Source: CAYHZL01 sp964361075
GTDB taxonomy: Bacteria; Bacteroidota; Ignavibacteria; UBA10030; UBA8401
Length of the DNA: 23,674 nucleotides
Direction: 5' to 3'
NCBI GenBank assembly: GCA_964361075.1
Contig: CAYHZL010000031.1
Coordinates: 1-23,674 of the forward strand
The position numbers were made by a program, and so were the translations under genes. Every line of letters begins with the position of its first letter. The first letter of the stretch is position 1. Below are positions 21,779-23,674 of the stretch, in pieces. The notes under the pieces were generated by a model, which was given only the letters and a program-made list of their open reading frames with translations, was not told the DNA's origin and did no database searches.

Positions 21779-22768
21779 TTATTTTGTAAACAACGAAACA
21801 ATCCAATAACAAACAGCGCCTACTAAAGCAGAAGCCGGAATTGTCAGAATCCATGCAAGAATAATATTTCCTGCAAGTCCCCAACGAACTGCAGATGCGC
21901 GTTTTGTTGCACCAACACCCATAATTGCACCGCTGATAGTGTGTGTTGTGCTGACGGCAATGCCAAACCACGCAGTAATAAGTAATGTGATTGCGCCGGA
22001 AGTTTCTGCAGCAAAACCACCAGCCGGTTTCAGTTTGGTAATTTTTTGTCCCATCGTTTTTACAATTCGCCATCCGCCGAACAATGTTCCTAACGCAATG
22101 GCGGCATGGGATGAAAGGATAACCCAATACGGCACTTCAAATGTTTTCAGCACGCCGGCAGTCATCAACAAGGTTGTGATAATGCCCATCGTTTTTTGCG
22201 CGTCATTCGTTCCGTGACCAAGACTGTAAAATGCGGCGGAGACTAATTGTAATTTTCTAAACCAGCCATTTACTTTTGTTGAAGAACGTTTGTGAAACAA
22301 CCACATCAATCCTGTCATAATCGTAAATCCCATAAACATACCCATCAATGGTGCAATGACAATGAAGATAAGTGTGTTTGTCCAGCCGCTGTAAATGACC
22401 GCACCAAAACCGCCATTTGCAATTGCTGCGCCAGCGTATCCACCAATGAGTGCGTGAGAAGAGCTTGAAGGAATTCCATAATACCATGTAATGATATTCC
22501 AGGCAATGGCGCCGAGAAGTCCGCTCATGATGACATACATGTTCACATAATGTAAATCAATTAATCCTTTGCCGATTGTTTTGGCGACGTGTGTCTCAAA
22601 TAAAAACGCAGCAACTAAATTGAAGAACGCAGCCCACATCACCGCTTTTCGTGGAGTGAGAACGCGGGTTGAAACAATAGTTGCGATGGAATTTGCTGAG
22701 TCGTGAAACCCGTTAAGGAAATCAAAAATGAGTGCAATAATAATAATAACGACAACGGTAGTAAGCAT
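21779..22768 (-). CDS. pit: Pit-type inorganic phosphate transporter
   Basis: Integral membrane phosphate permease of the PiT family, driven by proton or sodium coupling. The 329-aa protein is nearly all hydrophobic helices, about ten. Both family signatures are present: FDFLNGFHDSANSIAT (15-30) and its internal repeat LGHGTNDAQKTMGII (183-197). IPSSSSHALIGG (99-110) and VSTTHTISGAIMGVG are the paired loops of the duplicated domain. It lies 15 bp downstream of the DUF47 gene on the same strand, the usual arrangement for Pit and its PhoU-like partner. It converges with the GH13 gene, with 32 bp between stops and no obvious terminator. Confidence 0.95.
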   Translation of the reverse strand: MLTTVVVIIIIALIFDFLNGFHDSANSIATIVSTRVLTPRKAVMWAAFFNLVAAFLFETHVAKTIGKGLIDLHYVNMYVIMSGLLGAIAWNIITWYYGIPSSSSHALIGGYAGAAIANGGFGAVIYSGWTNTLIFIVIAPLMGMFMGFTIMTGLMWLFHKRSSTKVNGWFRKLQLVSAAFYSLGHGTNDAQKTMGIITTLLMTAGVLKTFEVPYWVILSSHAAIALGTLFGGWRIVKTMGQKITKLKPAGGFAAETSGAITLLITAWFGIAVSTTHTISGAIMGVGATKRASAVRWGLAGNIILAWILTIPASALVGAVCYWIVSLFTK

Positions 22769-22783
22769 AGGAAAGAAAAAATA

Positions 22784-23428
22784 TTACGCGTGTTTAATCA
22801 TGATGGTTTCAAGAACGTTGGCTACATCTTCGCATTTGTCTGTTGCAGTTTCCAAGCCGACTAGCACTTCTTTAAGTTTAATAAGTTTGATCGGGTCTTT
22901 TTCATTTTCAAAGAGTTCTTCGATTGCTCTATCAAAAATTTTGTCGGCTTCATTTTCATACTCGTTCACATTTCTGATGACGGAATTCAGCACATCGATG
23001 TCTTTCATATCCTGCAAGAGCGCAATGCCGCGCTGAATTTCGAGTGCAGATTTATACACAACTTCGGCGAGTTCAGAAATTGCGGGAGGACATTCCTGAA
23101 TTTTATACAGAATAAATCTTTTCGCACTGCCATCCATGTAATCAATAATGTCATCAAGTGTTGAAGTCAGCAAATGAATATCTTCACGATCAAACGGTGT
23201 AACGAATGTGCTATTCAATTCATCGAATGCTTTGTGTGTTACTACATCGGCTTGCTGTTCCAACTCTTCAATTTGTTTGCAGATAGCATAGCGGTCTGCC
23301 GGCTGAGCAAGCGGAAGTTTTTTGAGTGCCTCTGCTGCTTTCACCATTATGCTTGCAGATTCGTTGAAGAAAGAATAAAAATGTTCGTCGTGGGGAAGGA
23401 GGGCTTGGAGAAGTCTATCGAGTCTCAT
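22784..23428 (-). CDS. DUF47 / PhoU-like phosphate transport regulator
   Basis: A 214-aa, all-helical cytosolic protein of the DUF47 family, related to PhoU, with MRLDRLLQALLPHDEHFYSFF at the N-terminus. Family features are the acidic metal-binding repeats: ELEQQADVVTHKAFDELN (55-72), TPFDREDIHLLTSTLDDIID (76-95), and a second set, NEYENEADKIFDRAIEELF and LETATDKCEDVANVLETI. These proteins are thought to regulate or assist the adjacent Pit transporter. It is the first gene of the two-gene minus-strand unit. No strong promoter was recognised in the 170 bp upstream. Confidence 0.93.
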   Translation of the reverse strand: MRLDRLLQALLPHDEHFYSFFNESASIMVKAAEALKKLPLAQPADRYAICKQIEELEQQADVVTHKAFDELNSTFVTPFDREDIHLLTSTLDDIIDYMDGSAKRFILYKIQECPPAISELAEVVYKSALEIQRGIALLQDMKDIDVLNSVIRNVNEYENEADKIFDRAIEELFENEKDPIKLIKLKEVLVGLETATDKCEDVANVLETIMIKHA

Positions 23429-23602
23429 ACGTATGTGGTATTAAAGTGAGTGATACATTTTTTTTGCACATGAATTTAGTGAGCATTCATTTAACAAACA
23501 AGCAAAAATTTTGAACGCCGTATGCGGAAATTCTCCACATATTCAGAAATGTAGGATATGTATTTGAATTTCACTTTTCATTTCTCTATACTTTAAAAAA
23601 AA

Positions 23603-23674
23603 ATAACTACACAGCGAAGACAACCCCACCCTTAATCCCCAATGCTGTCAACTTAAGAGAGGTATGGTAGGACA
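23603..23674. mobile_element. Partial hairpin-rich inverted-repeat element at the right edge, copy D
   Basis: TAACTACACAGCG (23604-23616), followed by AAGACAACCCCACCC and AATCCC, matches the left end and beginning of copies A-C. After about 23640 the sequence departs from them (CAATGCTGTCAACTTAAGAG onward), so the copy is either truncated or interrupted by another insertion. The interval 23429-23602 before it holds nothing else I can identify apart from the upstream region of the DUF47 gene. Confidence 0.55.

Noticed and set aside
21336..22127. 263-aa minus-strand open frame across the GH13 end and pit
   Set aside because: It is rich in Cys and His with no family motif and overlaps two well-supported genes in other frames; it is an antisense or out-of-frame shadow.
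1..23674. CRISPR array, prophage, toxin-antitoxin or defence island
   Set aside because: No regularly spaced direct repeats, no phage or transposase genes and no recognisable defence genes; the repeats present are dispersed inverted-repeat elements.

Overview
The window looks like a chromosomal stretch of an AT-rich bacterium, probably from the Bacteroidota/Chlorobiota/Ignavibacteriota part of the tree. That placement is inferred from gene content and order (an Rrf2-led SUF cluster with SufU and SufT, folP directly followed by cdaA, a giant cytosolic GH13 protein) and from AT-rich leaders with only occasional strong Shine-Dalgarno sites. No rRNA or other decisive marker is present. Nearly all genes are housekeeping genes; the accessory content lies in the intergenic regions, which carry several families of short inverted-repeat elements.

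Region by region: (1) 1-1929, minus strand: a 3-hydroxyacyl-CoA dehydrogenase gene coupled by an ATGA overlap to acetate kinase, which runs off the left edge. (2) 2217-11736, plus strand: a large iron-sulfur assembly locus. It starts with a promoter and a putative IscR-type operator, then an Rrf2 regulator with three cysteines, an IscS/NifS-type cysteine desulfurase, an unrecognised 95-aa protein and an A-type carrier. A terminator and a repeat-rich gap follow, then sufB, sufC, sufD, sufS, sufU, sufT and a manganese-type superoxide dismutase gene. The dismutase gene has a Tat-like leader and a second, stronger internal start. (3) 11737-12918: a LON-domain protein, a 62-aa zinc-ribbon-like protein and a 32-aa lysine-rich protein. 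(4) 12940-15927: folP, cdaA (c-di-AMP synthase), a family 2 glycosyltransferase and protein-isoaspartate methyltransferase, tightly packed. (5) 16346-17879: miaA, tRNA-Pro(CGG) on plus and tRNA-Ala(GGC) on minus. (6) 18123-21746: a 1207-aa GH13 alpha-amylase-family protein. (7) 21779-23428, minus: a DUF47/PhoU-like protein and a Pit-type phosphate transporter. (8) The right edge cuts a repeat element.

The SUF genes form a full assembly pathway: two desulfurases (IscS-like and SufS) mobilise sulfur, SufU relays it, SufBC2D builds clusters, the A-type carrier and SufT deliver or mature them, and the Rrf2 protein probably senses cluster status and controls the set. Dismutase next to it fits oxidative-stress protection of clusters.

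The most interesting signals are: a MITE-like family with a 14-bp terminal inverted repeat (ACTGATGTTACGCA) and 5-bp target duplications, one copy lying between sufB and sufC; a second family with ends GTAACTACTCAGCG, GC-rich tandem hairpins and 8-9 bp flanking repeats; a 14-bp palindrome (TTCGCYGCGGCGAA) shared by unrelated elements; and the two possible starts of the superoxide dismutase gene. I found no CRISPR array, phage, transposase gene or defence system.
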